64,000 bases of DNA, taken from contig NC_061799.1 of assembly GCF_021462225.1 (NCBI RefSeq), positions 46,921,914-46,985,913 of the forward strand, read 5' to 3'. Below are positions 9,658 through 18,747 of this stretch, piece after piece. Both the position numbers and the translations under genes were made by a program. How positions within the stretch are numbered: the first letter of the stretch is position 1; each line of letters begins with the position of its first letter. Below the pieces are notes generated by a model that saw only the letters and a list, made by a program, of their open reading frames with translations, did no database searches and was not told the DNA's origin. The DNA comes from Girardinichthys multiradiatus (lineage: Eukaryota > Chordata > Actinopteri > Cyprinodontiformes > Goodeidae).

Positions 9658-12600
9658 ATGGATAACCGAATCAGACTTGCCCTGGATGAAATAAGAAATT
9701 TAGTTAATGAACTTAATGAAATTCCCGTTAATGCAGAAGTAGCAGATAACATAGTTTTAAATGCATCTCCTGCTAACAGTGAAAATGTAATAAATGAACA
9801 TCAGCACGGTGACGTTTTAAATGTAATCAATCAGGCTCTTTACGATTTAAATAGCGCATTTTGTCCACTCAGTATTGAGCAAAATGATTCACCTGACACT
9901 CATCAGAATCCTTTTACGTCACACGCCGCAGATCATCACGGGGGTCATTTCAATACGGACGTAGCAGTTAGTTCTGATCAAATAGAGCGAGATCCTCCAG
10001 CTGTGGTTGAACGTGAACATTTTAATAACCTTGAAATAAGGAGACCTTTTACCATACCGCCGCCCTGTCCAAGTAACGTTCCAGATTTAGCAGCATTCTA
10101 TACAGACATCATGCGTATTATAAATGAATTAGCCGACGCTGCGAGATCGTTAACCAGACGTAACGACGTTGTGCAGCTGGAATTAGTGGGTGAAAATCTC
10201 AATCGTCACATCACATTTACTGTTACAGATGATGGAAATATGATCCTGCCTGCTTTCGAAAACTTCCTCGACGATTTAGTACAATCGAATGCAAATATAC
10301 CTGTAGATAATAACATGGAATTTGTTCTTCAGGTTGTTAATGACCCAGCAGGAGGTTCTAAGCGTAAAGCTGCAGGAACGTTAGACTGTGAACTGTTTAA
10401 TAAGAAAATGCGTCATTTGTATATTATAAACAATACCGGTAATCAGTTATGTTTTGCAATCAGCCTCGCACACGTCTCTGATCCTGAGCTCACGGATCAC
10501 CGTGCTGTAGAACTGGGGAGGAGATGGCAGCATCAGGCAGGCCTTGACGAGCAAACAGCAGTTACTTTTAGTGATATTGGTAAATTTGAAACCATTCTGA
10601 AGAGAAAAATTGTAGTGTTTCACAGAACCACGGGCTCTACTGCTCTGTGTAAATTTGAGACCAGTTTCCCTGATCGTTCAAACCCTCTGTTTTTGCTGTT
10701 ATTTCAAGGTCATTACTATGGGATAAAAAATCTCAAAGGTTTTATGGGGTGCAGATATATTTGTAATTACTGTTACACCAGCTATGATAATGCAAATACA
10801 CACCATTGTGAAGGTTATTGTTCAGTGTGTCAAACATATAAATGTATGCAAGAGATTAGCAATCCTGTAAGCTGTGCAGGCTGTCAAAGAATCTGTCGTA
10901 ATTCTTCATGTTTCAGCAGACACAGGGAACCGCGCATCAGAAATAGTGCTGAAAGGCCTATGAGTGACTGTGAGTTGGTAAAACTCTGTAAAGTATGCAA
11001 ACGGATATACGTTATTCCAATCAGTAAACCGAATAAACCACACGTGTGTAATGTAAAATGCAGTATTTGCGGTGAAAATGTACCCCCCAGCCTAGACATT
11101 ACATGCGATGATCATAAGTGTTACATTCTGCCTTGCAGTGCAATTAATCAGCTTGATGATAAACTGATTTTTTATGATTTCGAATGCTTCGTCAATGAGA
11201 GCGGCGTGCATACCCCCTTTCTGGTCTGTGCTAAAACATTGAAAGGTGATAAATGGTACGCTTATGGACTGAATTGCACCCAAAAATTTCTTTTCCATTT
11301 CAGGAGACCGAAGTACAAAGGCTTCACCTTAATAGCTCATAACGCGCGGGGGTACGATAGTTACCTGATTCTCACAGCAATGCTGCAGTTAGGTATTAAA
11401 CCACATATCGTCATGGTAGGAAGTAAACTTCTCTGTTTAACCGACCCTGATTACAGGTTAAAATACATTGATAGCCTGTCCTTCATGTGCATGAAGCTTA
11501 GTGCCATGCCGAAAGCGTTAGGCTTTACCGATCAAAGCAAGGGTTTTTTTCCCCACCTATTTTCCTCTGAACAACATCTCCAGTATGTGGGGGCTTTTCC
11601 TCCTCCATCCTGCTACGCTGTAGAACGCATGAGTCTTCAAGAACAACAGGTGTTTAGCAGCTGGTACAGAGAAGCGAGCAAAGAGGTCTTTGACTTTAAG
11701 AAAGAAGCTATTCGTTATTGTAAAAATGACGTTGAAATTCTTTTTCAAGGATGCTTAAAATTCAGAGACGAGTTCTTTAAGGAGACAAGTGTGGATCCGT
11801 TTAAAAGTATCACAATAGCATCAGCCTGCATGAAGGTTTTTGTAACCAATTTCCTTCCTCCTCAAACCTTAGCCATTCCATCACCTCTGGACTACAGACG
11901 TAGCAGTAAAACGTTCTCCAGCGCGTCCATTCAATGGCTCGGCTGGATTGCAGACAGCAGAGCCATATTTATCGAGCATGCATTAAATAGGGGTGAAAAG
12001 AAAATCGGGCCATATTCAGTGGATGGGTATGCAGAGATTAACGGTGTCAAAGTTGCGTTTGAATTTTATGGCTGTTTTTTCCACGGCTGTAAAAAGTGTT
12101 ACATGCCTCATGACAAGTGTCCGTTGAGAGGGGTCGCATTTGAACAGTTTTACGCAGCCACTGTTGAGAGAAGCAAGGTGTTACAAACTGTGTACGGCCT
12201 TCGTCTCGAGGTCATATGGGAGCATGAGTGGACTGAAATGAAAAAATCAGACCCAGGGGTGATCAGCTTTCTTGAGAAAGTTAATGCACCCGAACCGCTA
12301 TCCCCCCGGGATGCGCTGTATGGTGGACGCACCTGTCCTATGAAGTTGAGGTACACAGCGGAACCGGATGAAACTGTACACTATGTGGATTACACATCTC
12401 TGTACCCTTATGTAAACGCCAACTGCGTTTTCCCCCTCGGACACCCCACCATCATTTACAAAGATTTTGATGACCCCAGCAGCTACTTCGGTATAATCAA
12501 AGCTGTGGTCTACCCACCACGTAACCTGTTGTTCCCTGTTTTACCTTACAGAACATCCCAAGGTAAACTTGTGTTCACTCTCTGCCGCTCATGCGCTGAA

Positions 12601-13644
12601 TTAAATAACCAGTCAGGTCCCTGCATGCATAATGATCAAGAAAGAGCTTTGATGGGTGTGTGGGTGACTGTAGAGTTTTGTAAAGCTTTGGAGTGTGGTT
12701 ATCGTCTTGCTAAAATCACAGAGGTGTGGCATTTTGAAAAGAGAAGTGATACAATTTTTAAAGGTAACATTCATTGCTTTTTAAAGGGTAAGCAGGAGGC
12801 TTCAGGCTATCCGTCTGAAGCAGTGGATCAGGAGAGTAAGTCAAAGTATATAAGCGACTACAAACTGCATCAGGGCATCCAATTAGACCCTGAGAAAATC
12901 GAGGTGAATCCTGCCAAAAGGCAGGTTGCAAAATTGTGTTTAAACAGTTTTTGGGGGAAATTTGCGCAAAGAAGTGATCTGTCTCAGACCACAGTCATCA
13001 CTAACCCTGAAGACTTTTTCAGCTTCATGTTCTCGAGTAAATACAGGGTTAACTATTTTCATTTTTTCAACCCTGAAATGTGTGTAGTGCAGTGGAACTA
13101 CAGCAAACGTGTCATATATCCACCAAGTAAGACAAATAATGTGTTTATAGCAGCATTCACCACCGCTTATGCACGTTTAAAACTTCTCAGCAGCATGGAG
13201 AAGTTACAGGACAGATTGATTTATATTGACACGGACAGTTTGATTTATGTGACAAAAAGTGGTGAAACTCCTCTGGAATTGGGGAATTATCTGGGTGATC
13301 TTACTGACGAGTTAGATGGTGACAGCATTTCGGAGTTTGCATCGACAGGACCCAAGAGTTATGCATACCAGACCAAAAACCGTAAAAATGTAATGATACG
13401 TGCTAAAGGCATCACTCAGACGCATGAATGCAGCGAGAGGGTCAATTTTGACAGCATCAAAGGGCTGGTCGAGGGCTACTTACAGGGGTCAAGTGAGGGT
13501 GTCATTGAAATCCCTCAACACACGATCAGGAGGGATAAAAAGAGATTCCGTTTGACAAACGCGACATTTCTTAAAAAGTTTCGACTGGTGTATGATAAGA
13601 GACGTCTTTTTTCTGACGGGACAACTCTGCCTTTCGGTTATTAG
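9658..13644 (+). CDS. polB: Polinton protein-primed DNA polymerase B
   Basis: Replicates the element DNA by protein priming, as in adenoviruses and Polintons. The 1,328-residue frame is open throughout. An N-terminal third with Cys/His clusters (CRYICNYCY, CSVCQTYKC, CAGCQRIC) precedes the exonuclease motifs: YDFEC at about 11,170, NARGYDSYL at about 11,340 and YCKNDVE at about 11,718. Polymerase motifs follow: A, DYTSLYP at 12,388-12,408; B, KLCLNSFWGKF from about 12,931; C, YIDTDS ending at about 13,239. All catalytic Asp residues are present. The Met at 9658 is chosen because the earlier in-frame ATG at 9646 lies inside a likely intron whose acceptor TTCATAG ends at 9655. The length is usual for the family. 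It heads the left-arm gene block, 31 bp before the ATPase. Confidence 0.95.
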   Translation: MDNRIRLALDEIRNLVNELNEIPVNAEVADNIVLNASPANSENVINEHQHGDVLNVINQALYDLNSAFCPLSIEQNDSPDTHQNPFTSHAADHHGGHFNTDVAVSSDQIERDPPAVVEREHFNNLEIRRPFTIPPPCPSNVPDLAAFYTDIMRIINELADAARSLTRRNDVVQLELVGENLNRHITFTVTDDGNMILPAFENFLDDLVQSNANIPVDNNMEFVLQVVNDPAGGSKRKAAGTLDCELFNKKMRHLYIINNTGNQLCFAISLAHVSDPELTDHRAVELGRRWQHQAGLDEQTAVTFSDIGKFETILKRKIVVFHRTTGSTALCKFETSFPDRSNPLFLLLFQGHYYGIKNLKGFMGCRYICNYCYTSYDNANTHHCEGYCSVCQTYKCMQEISNPVSCAGCQRICRNSSCFSRHREPRIRNSAERPMSDCELVKLCKVCKRIYVIPISKPNKPHVCNVKCSICGENVPPSLDITCDDHKCYILPCSAINQLDDKLIFYDFECFVNESGVHTPFLVCAKTLKGDKWYAYGLNCTQKFLFHFRRPKYKGFTLIAHNARGYDSYLILTAMLQLGIKPHIVMVGSKLLCLTDPDYRLKYIDSLSFMCMKLSAMPKALGFTDQSKGFFPHLFSSEQHLQYVGAFPPPSCYAVERMSLQEQQVFSSWYREASKEVFDFKKEAIRYCKNDVEILFQGCLKFRDEFFKETSVDPFKSITIASACMKVFVTNFLPPQTLAIPSPLDYRRSSKTFSSASIQWLGWIADSRAIFIEHALNRGEKKIGPYSVDGYAEINGVKVAFEFYGCFFHGCKKCYMPHDKCPLRGVAFEQFYAATVERSKVLQTVYGLRLEVIWEHEWTEMKKSDPGVISFLEKVNAPEPLSPRDALYGGRTCPMKLRYTAEPDETVHYVDYTSLYPYVNANCVFPLGHPTIIYKDFDDPSSYFGIIKAVVYPPRNLLFPVLPYRTSQGKLVFTLCRSCAELNNQSGPCMHNDQERALMGVWVTVEFCKALECGYRLAKITEVWHFEKRSDTIFKGNIHCFLKGKQEASGYPSEAVDQESKSKYISDYKLHQGIQLDPEKIEVNPAKRQVAKLCLNSFWGKFAQRSDLSQTTVITNPEDFFSFMFSSKYRVNYFHFFNPEMCVVQWNYSKRVIYPPSKTNNVFIAAFTTAYARLKLLSSMEKLQDRLIYIDTDSLIYVTKSGETPLELGNYLGDLTDELDGDSISEFASTGPKSYAYQTKNRKNVMIRAKGITQTHECSERVNFDSIKGLVEGYLQGSSEGVIEIPQHTIRRDKKRFRLTNATFLKKFRLVYDKRRLFSDGTTLPFGY

Positions 13645-13674
13645 AGTTGAAGAAGAAATAAAATAAAAAGTCAC

Positions 13675-14347
13675 ATGGATTTACAGGAGATTGATTTTGA
13701 TCCTAGATTTAGAGCACCTTTCTCATGTATGATAGTTGGACCCAGCGGCTGCGGGAAAACTTTCTTTGTAAAAAAGTATTTTACAAAACTGTAATCATGT
13801 CATGGATATTGTTCCAGAAAATATTGTATGGATTTACACATCTTTTCAACCCATGTATGCTGAATTGCAGAAGATGAATAAAAATATTACCTTTGTGGAA
13901 GGATTGCCTCATTCTTTTGAAGATGAAAACCTGTTTCCTCCTGATCAGAATCATCTGATTATTCTAGACGATGTTATCGCTCAAGCCTCAGATGATGAAA
14001 ACGTGATGAAAGTCTTTACCCAGTTTCGTCGCCATCGTAATATGAGTGTTATGATGTTGACTCAGAATGTTTTTCATCAGGGAAAGTTCAGTCGCACTAT
14101 TAGTTTGAACTGTAATTATATGGTGTTGTTTAAGAACCCGAGAGATAAGCTGCAGCTGAATATACTGGCCCGCCAAATGTTTCCATCTCAAAAGGGTCTC
14201 TTCTTGGAGAGTTTTGAAGACGCAACGAGAGAAGCTCATGGATATTTAATCATCGATTTTACGCCTACCTGCCCAGAACATTTCAGACTGAGAACGGGGA
14301 TACTTCCTCAGCAGTGGCCTGCTGTGTACGTACCCAGAACAAAGTAA
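13675..14347 (+). pseudogene. Polinton DNA-packaging ATPase, frameshifted
   Basis: FtsK/HerA-type ATPase that would pump DNA into the capsid. The first frame starts at 13675 and carries the Walker A motif GPSGCGKT (residues 22-29), then ends at TAA 13792-13794. The rest of the protein, from about 13,790 to 14,347, lies in the next register. It holds the Walker B-like LIILDDV and a conserved C-terminal part (MLTQNVFHQ, FKNPRDK). A single-base indel between Walker A and Walker B explains the break, and both halves otherwise look undecayed. It sits between PolB and the 113-residue protein, whose ATG is only 6 bases after the stop. Confidence 0.9.
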
Positions 14348-14353
14348 GTCATC

Positions 14354-14695
14354 ATGTCAGCGCGTATAAAAAGGAATTTACCATTATTCAGAGCTTTGTA
14401 CCAGGCCTGTCCACAGAAACGTAAAGATATTCTCGCACACAGCTCTCCCGACTTTATTCAGGCTCTGTGCGAGATTGCACTGAATATCCTAAAAGGTAAA
14501 ATTAAACTATCACCCTCTCAACACCGACAATTGAAGAAACAAAGAAATATCATCAGATTGTTGGGTGATAAAAGAACCGGGATAAAAACTAAACAGTTGG
14601 CTCTCAAAAAGCAACGAGGTGGTTTTATTCTCCCCATCTTAACGGCTCTTGCACCCTTGATCGGTGATCTAGTGGGTGGTATAATCAGGAGATAA
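14354..14695 (+). CDS. Small basic Polinton protein with C-terminal hydrophobic helix
   Basis: A 113-residue basic protein of a type found next to the packaging ATPase in vertebrate Polintons. Residues 1-85 are Arg/Lys-rich and probably helical (NLPLFRALYQACPQKRKDIL). The end, GGFILPILTALAPLIGDLVG, is a Gly-Leu-Ile-rich segment that could insert in membranes, reminiscent of small adenoviral core or lytic peptides (pX or pVI-like). That parallel is inference. Its stop overlaps the next start as TAATG at 14693-14697. Confidence 0.7.
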   Translation: MSARIKRNLPLFRALYQACPQKRKDILAHSSPDFIQALCEIALNILKGKIKLSPSQHRQLKKQRNIIRLLGDKRTGIKTKQLALKKQRGGFILPILTALAPLIGDLVGGIIRR

Positions 14696-15525
14696 TGTCT
14701 CTCAGAACATCGCAGAAGATGTTTCTCATTTCCCCTCATCAATTCAAGCGTCTGACCCAGTCAGACACGTCCATCAGACAGACGGCGGAGGAGAATTTGG
14801 ATGCTGAAATGAGAGCGATATTAAACGAGCCGGGTTTGACTTCTTATGAAAACATCAAGAGATACGATGCTCTTCTCCAGAGGTATCTGACTTTACTTAA
14901 GCAAGGTGTCAAAGAAGAAAAACAGCGGGTCAGTTTAACGCTGCAGCGTGACACAGAGGTTCCTGAACATGAGCGGTCCCAAGAAAAACAAGGCCCAGGG
15001 CAGGACGAGGCCCCTAAGGATCAGGTTCTTACGGAAGTACTGAAAAGCCTACCTAAACATAACCGTAAAAATGCCGAGTACATTTTGAAGAAATTATCCG
15101 AAAGAAGTGAGAGTTGGACTTCGCGAGGTGAATTTGTATTTAACGGAAATATTATAAAGGGGTCCCACATGATTGATTTGTTGAAAAATCTCATGCTTCC
15201 GTTTAAAAAATCTGGAGCATCACAAACCCGAGGATGGTCTGATTTTCTACACTCCATGTCAGAAGTAAACATACCTATATCTTCAGTCATTAACCCTTAT
15301 GCTCGTGAAGAATATAGACGTTTTAAAACAGAGGGTACATCGATTGAAAATGAGGGTACACCCCCCAGCGTTAAGCAGAGAAGAAAAAGAAGAAGAAGGC
15401 AGATAACTCATTCTCCCTACTGGTCGAGATCTGAGCTGGAAGATCCAAAAAATGCTGATGGGAGATCAAAAAGGTCTCTTCGTAAGACGACACTACCACC
15501 CCGATGGATTACATTTTCACCATAA
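14695..15525 (+). CDS. Polinton protein of unknown function, 276 aa
   Basis: An open 276-residue frame in the place where vertebrate Polintons carry a conserved protein of unknown role. The N-terminal 90 residues are helical and charged (AEENLDAEMRAIL, RYDALLQRYLTLLKQG) and may form a coiled coil. The middle has a globular-looking GEFVFNGNIIKGSHMIDLL and GWSDFLHSM. The C-terminus carries a basic cluster, KQRRKRRRRQ, that could bind DNA or act as a nuclear signal. The start overlaps the stop of the preceding gene by one base. It is the last gene of the left arm, with AATAAA 44 bases after the stop. Confidence 0.75.
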   Translation: MSLRTSQKMFLISPHQFKRLTQSDTSIRQTAEENLDAEMRAILNEPGLTSYENIKRYDALLQRYLTLLKQGVKEEKQRVSLTLQRDTEVPEHERSQEKQGPGQDEAPKDQVLTEVLKSLPKHNRKNAEYILKKLSERSESWTSRGEFVFNGNIIKGSHMIDLLKNLMLPFKKSGASQTRGWSDFLHSMSEVNIPISSVINPYAREEYRRFKTEGTSIENEGTPPSVKQRRKRRRRQITHSPYWSRSELEDPKNADGRSKRSLRKTTLPPRWITFSP

Positions 15526-15560
15526 ACCGTTATAAGAAAATGAAACATGTAGTCTATTTC

Positions 15561-15583
15561 TTTTATTCAATAAAATATTTATT
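15561..15583. terminator. Bidirectional poly(A) hub between Polinton arms
   Basis: TTTTATTCAATAAAA is an inverted repeat that gives AATAAA on the + strand at 15569-15574. TTTATT at 15578-15583 gives AATAAA on the - strand. Each serves the arm that ends here: the 276-aa gene on + and the protease on -. Confidence 0.75.
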
Positions 15584-15702
15584 GATTATATTTTTCAAGT
15601 CTAACTTCGTTCTCTACTTCACACACTAACATATGATATCATTACACAAATATTAAATCATAAGAAGAAAAAAAAAACAATGAAAAAAAAAAACAAGACA
15701 TT
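15584..15702. other. Convergent 3' UTR region
   Basis: AT-rich spacer with A-rich runs between the poly(A) hub and the protease stop. No gene seen. Confidence 0.6.
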
Positions 15703-16245
15703 TTAAATTCCATAACAATCCAGAAACATCTCCAAAGAGCATGTTCCGTGAGTATAAAATGTACAACTTTGATTAATGACACATTTCTGATATTTTTTCA
15801 CAAAGATAGATACCATTAAATCATTCTTAATCACATCTCCGGTGTATTTCGACAACACTTGCTGCATTGATAATCCGCACGCTCTATGACATAGATAAAA
15901 AATGCAATGGTGACCGCACACAGTGGAAAGAGTGTTTTGAAGCTGATTATTATGATACAATATTTTTGAGGATCTGTCTTCTAAAAATGTTACGATGCTT
16001 GACGGGTAGAAATCGAAATCCGGAGAGAATCCATAAGAGTCAAAAAAGCTGGATTGACCATTCTCATCTAATGTCAGAGCTAGCCAGTGTTCCCCCGGCA
16101 TGTGTGAAGGATGTGTATTCACGATAAAGTAGGCCGGCCCTGGGAATTTGTCAGCTAGCAGCGGCAGCTGGTCGCACGGCCATACACCACAAAACAAATC
16201 TCCCAGCAGATGACGCATCAGGCTCTCAATTTCATGATTATTCAT
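15703..16245 (-). CDS. Polinton maturation protease (adenain-type cysteine protease)
   Basis: Cysteine protease of the adenain/Ulp1 clan, expected to cleave capsid precursors. The 180-residue frame has His53 in GEHWLALTLD, Asp69 in FFDSYG, Gln103 and Cys110 in the text TVCGHHC. The Gln-Cys spacing of 7 equals that of adenain (Gln115, Cys122). All active-site residues are present. It lies 11 bases after the major capsid gene on the same strand and is the last gene of the right arm. Confidence 0.92.
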   Translation of the reverse strand: MNNHEIESLMRHLLGDLFCGVWPCDQLPLLADKFPGPAYFIVNTHPSHMPGEHWLALTLDENGQSSFFDSYGFSPDFDFYPSSIVTFLEDRSSKILYHNNQLQNTLSTVCGHHCIFYLCHRACGLSMQQVLSKYTGDVIKNDLMVSIFVKKYQKCVINQSCTFYTHGTCSLEMFLDCYGI

Positions 16246-16256
16246 GCCTGATTAGA

Positions 16257-17564
16257 TTAATAATAATCCACCAGCACACGCCTCTTTGAATCAATCTCTA
16301 AAATAGAGTCATAACAAGCGTAGATGATCAGCGTGGTGGTATGAGGCAACGGGTTTCTGAAGCGCATTTCCAGTCTTAAATTTCCACTGGAAACTGGAGA
16401 TAGAGCATCTGTATCCTCACCCGGGTTAAGATTAAATGTGAATAGAGAGTATCCTTGATTAAATTCCTGACGTGATATACTCAGTGGAAGATCTTTTAGA
16501 TGTCGTCCTGTAGCCGTAAACAAGTTGTAATACTCTCTCACTGAATGACCTTGGTTAAAATTGGGCTGGAAGGCCTTAGCAGGAATTTGTCTGCCATCCT
16601 TACACAAAGCTAAATATTCCATATCAAAATGATTAAAGTCAAACGGATTGAGATTGCGTGTTCCTGTAAAAGCGTCAGGATCCAGTAACGCAATCACCAC
16701 ATACTTGGGAAAGATGCCTAAGAAAAGATTCTCTTGGTTGCATACCCTTGAATTTTCAGGGATGGAATATGTTTTTACATTCACACGTGAAAGTGGATAG
16801 AGAGCATTTGCTTTCATTAAAGCTGAAGCGTGCCCCAGTCGTACAGCTGGAGAGACAGTAACTTTTTTGATAAAAAGAGATGCTCCTAATATCCTGAGTT
16901 TGTAAGTGGAGTCTCTTGCTGCCATGAGACAAAAGGCATCGTTGGCTCTTGTAAGTTTAATTTTAAGGTCAACAGAGTTTAAAAGAAGTCTCTCACAGAA
17001 AAATATGTCTGCATGCAGGGGGCCTAGGAGATGTACCTCCCTGGAATTTGCCGTAAAGCCTGCTCTGCTGTTAAGACCTTGGTTAGGCCCGTTAGTTGTA
17101 ACAATAGAGTTCAGAGCCCCTGCAGTGTCTTTATAAAAAAGACCAGAGCTAAACTGGGTTTTTAAAGAATCCTCAGAAAAGTTTAACAATGTCTCAATCA
17201 TGGCTCTATATGGATGTGTAGCGCTGGATTGTGAAATCAATCGATCTCCGAGAGTGACATTACACTGACTGAAGATGGTGTTTAACGGGTAGTTGATGAG
17301 CCCTACAGGTGCATCATCTGGCAGGTTTGTTCCATCCTCGTTAGTAATTTTCACTCTGAGATGCAACAGCATATCGTTGAGATCTAGATTCTTTTCTCCA
17401 TCTCCCGGAATGAAAAACTCGATCGGCCCTCCATCAGTGATTGCTGATAAAGGCTGGATCTCGGTGTAAATTTTATCTTCGATCGATAGCTGCGTCATCG
17501 GGGCAGAAAATAAGTCCAACTCTGCCAGCGTGCACTCTGATGATTTGTTATGTAAAAGAGCCAT
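16257..17564 (-). CDS. Polinton major capsid protein (double jelly-roll)
   Basis: The major capsid protein class found in vertebrate Polintons and adintoviruses, which would form the hexon-like trimer. The frame is open for 435 residues, starts MALLHNKSSEC and contains the typical PIEFFIPGDG near residue 48 and the C-terminal NPLPHTTTLIIYACYDSILE. The beta-rich make-up suits the fold, but the fold itself is inferred from family knowledge. The ATG overlaps the stop of the upstream gene as TAATG (17566-17562). No lesion is seen. Confidence 0.9.
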   Translation of the reverse strand: MALLHNKSSECTLAELDLFSAPMTQLSIEDKIYTEIQPLSAITDGGPIEFFIPGDGEKNLDLNDMLLHLRVKITNEDGTNLPDDAPVGLINYPLNTIFSQCNVTLGDRLISQSSATHPYRAMIETLLNFSEDSLKTQFSSGLFYKDTAGALNSIVTTNGPNQGLNSRAGFTANSREVHLLGPLHADIFFCERLLLNSVDLKIKLTRANDAFCLMAARDSTYKLRILGASLFIKKVTVSPAVRLGHASALMKANALYPLSRVNVKTYSIPENSRVCNQENLFLGIFPKYVVIALLDPDAFTGTRNLNPFDFNHFDMEYLALCKDGRQIPAKAFQPNFNQGHSVREYYNLFTATGRHLKDLPLSISRQEFNQGYSLFTFNLNPGEDTDALSPVSSGNLRLEMRFRNPLPHTTTLIIYACYDSILEIDSKRRVLVDYY

Positions 17565-18007
17565 TATTTAAATATATCAAAACTTGCGGATGACTTCCTT
17601 CCTCTTCGTTTGTCAGCTGTGACTGATCTCCTTTTTCGCGTTTGTCGTTGTTTTTTAACCGTCCTTAAACGATCACCAGGGAGTCTTGTTCTGGGTCTTT
17701 TGGATAAAACCATAATTCCTGAACCTTCTTGACCGTCGGTGTGTGTAGAACCACTCATTTTATTCACGGCTCTACCGATGACATCCGAAGCGATATTTGA
17801 TGCAGCCGTTTTAAGATGGGGTTTTGCAATAACAAATCCTTTTTTAACCAGAGGGGATACGAAGCGGAATAATTTTGAAAATAATGATCCAATTCCGCGT
17901 CCGTACATGACCGGGGCCCCATAAAACCCTGGCAGATTACCGCCTGATTGACTTATATAGTAATTTACAAAGCGATTTGGATCACGTCTCAGACTTAGAT
18001 GTGCCAT
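17564..18007 (-). CDS. Polinton pVI/pX-like small virion protein
   Basis: About 147 residues from the Met at 18007. The frame is open 20 residues further to 18067, but the text from MAHLSLRRDPNRF on is what the family keeps. A Gly-rich entry (YGAPVMYGRGIGSLFSKLF) leads into an amphipathic helix (FVSPLVKKGFVIAKP). The tail is basic with KKQRQTRKRRS. The layout recalls adenovirus pVI/pX, membrane-active or DNA-condensing proteins. The role is inference. Confidence 0.75.
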   Translation of the reverse strand: MAHLSLRRDPNRFVNYYISQSGGNLPGFYGAPVMYGRGIGSLFSKLFRFVSPLVKKGFVIAKPHLKTAASNIASDVIGRAVNKMSGSTHTDGQEGSGIMVLSKRPRTRLPGDRLRTVKKQRQTRKRRSVTADKRRGRKSSASFDIFK

Positions 18008-18119
18008 GTTCTCTCTTGCCTGCTTGATGCAGTGTTGAATGACCAGCGTAATATGAATGATAATCAATCAGTCTTAGAGGTTATATACATATCTCTGGAA
18101 TAGTTTATACAAATAAAAT

Positions 18120-18710
18120 TTATCTCAGGCTACGTTGTGATATCACCGGTCTGAAGTGTAGTCTTATGACGGTCTTTCCATAGACGAAATTTACAGGAAC
18201 GTTTTGGTCCGATTTAATTTCTATATTGATATTTTCAATATGTCTTCTGGAGACTGGAAGGTAGTGGGCAGGGTTAAACGTCTGAGTAATCATATCACTG
18301 AATTTGCCTTGTACTTTGACGGTCCGCAGTAAAGGTGCAAAAGTGTCGCCTACTATTTGCGGGCTGACCACGTCGCTGTAACAGTATAGGTGATAGAAAC
18401 CAGCCTTTATATCCGCCGGAAAAGGAGCCAGTTTTGGTTCAGAAACATGAATCCATTCGTATGATCCATGCGTATTGATCTCCACATCACCAACCTTCCT
18501 CCATTCAAAGTAGGCATCATAATCCGGTTAATTATGCCATGTATGAGGATATGAAATCTCTGCTAATGCAACCATCCATTGGCCTTCTAAATCAATATGT
18601 TGAGCTAAATTTACACGGAAACTTGAACTGGTATTATTTTTGAACACTTCCATGCTAGCATTAGATGGAAGAGTAACGTAAAAGCCATCATCCTCTACCT
18701 GACGGTTCAT
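18120..18710 (-). pseudogene. Polinton minor capsid (penton-like) gene interrupted by one stop
   Basis: Two pieces in the same reading frame, 18710-18531 and 18527-18120, are separated by a single TAA at 18528-18530. The total length of about 196 residues and the text (DGFYVTLPSNAS, SFRVNLAQHIDLEGQW, HYLPVSRRHIENINIEI) fit the single jelly-roll minor capsid of Polintons. Apart from the stop there is no decay. It sits between the integrase (38-base gap) and the pVI/pX-like gene. Confidence 0.85.
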
Positions 18711-18747
18711 GATGCTGTGTCAACTGTGAGGTTTAGTGCAAACCTTT

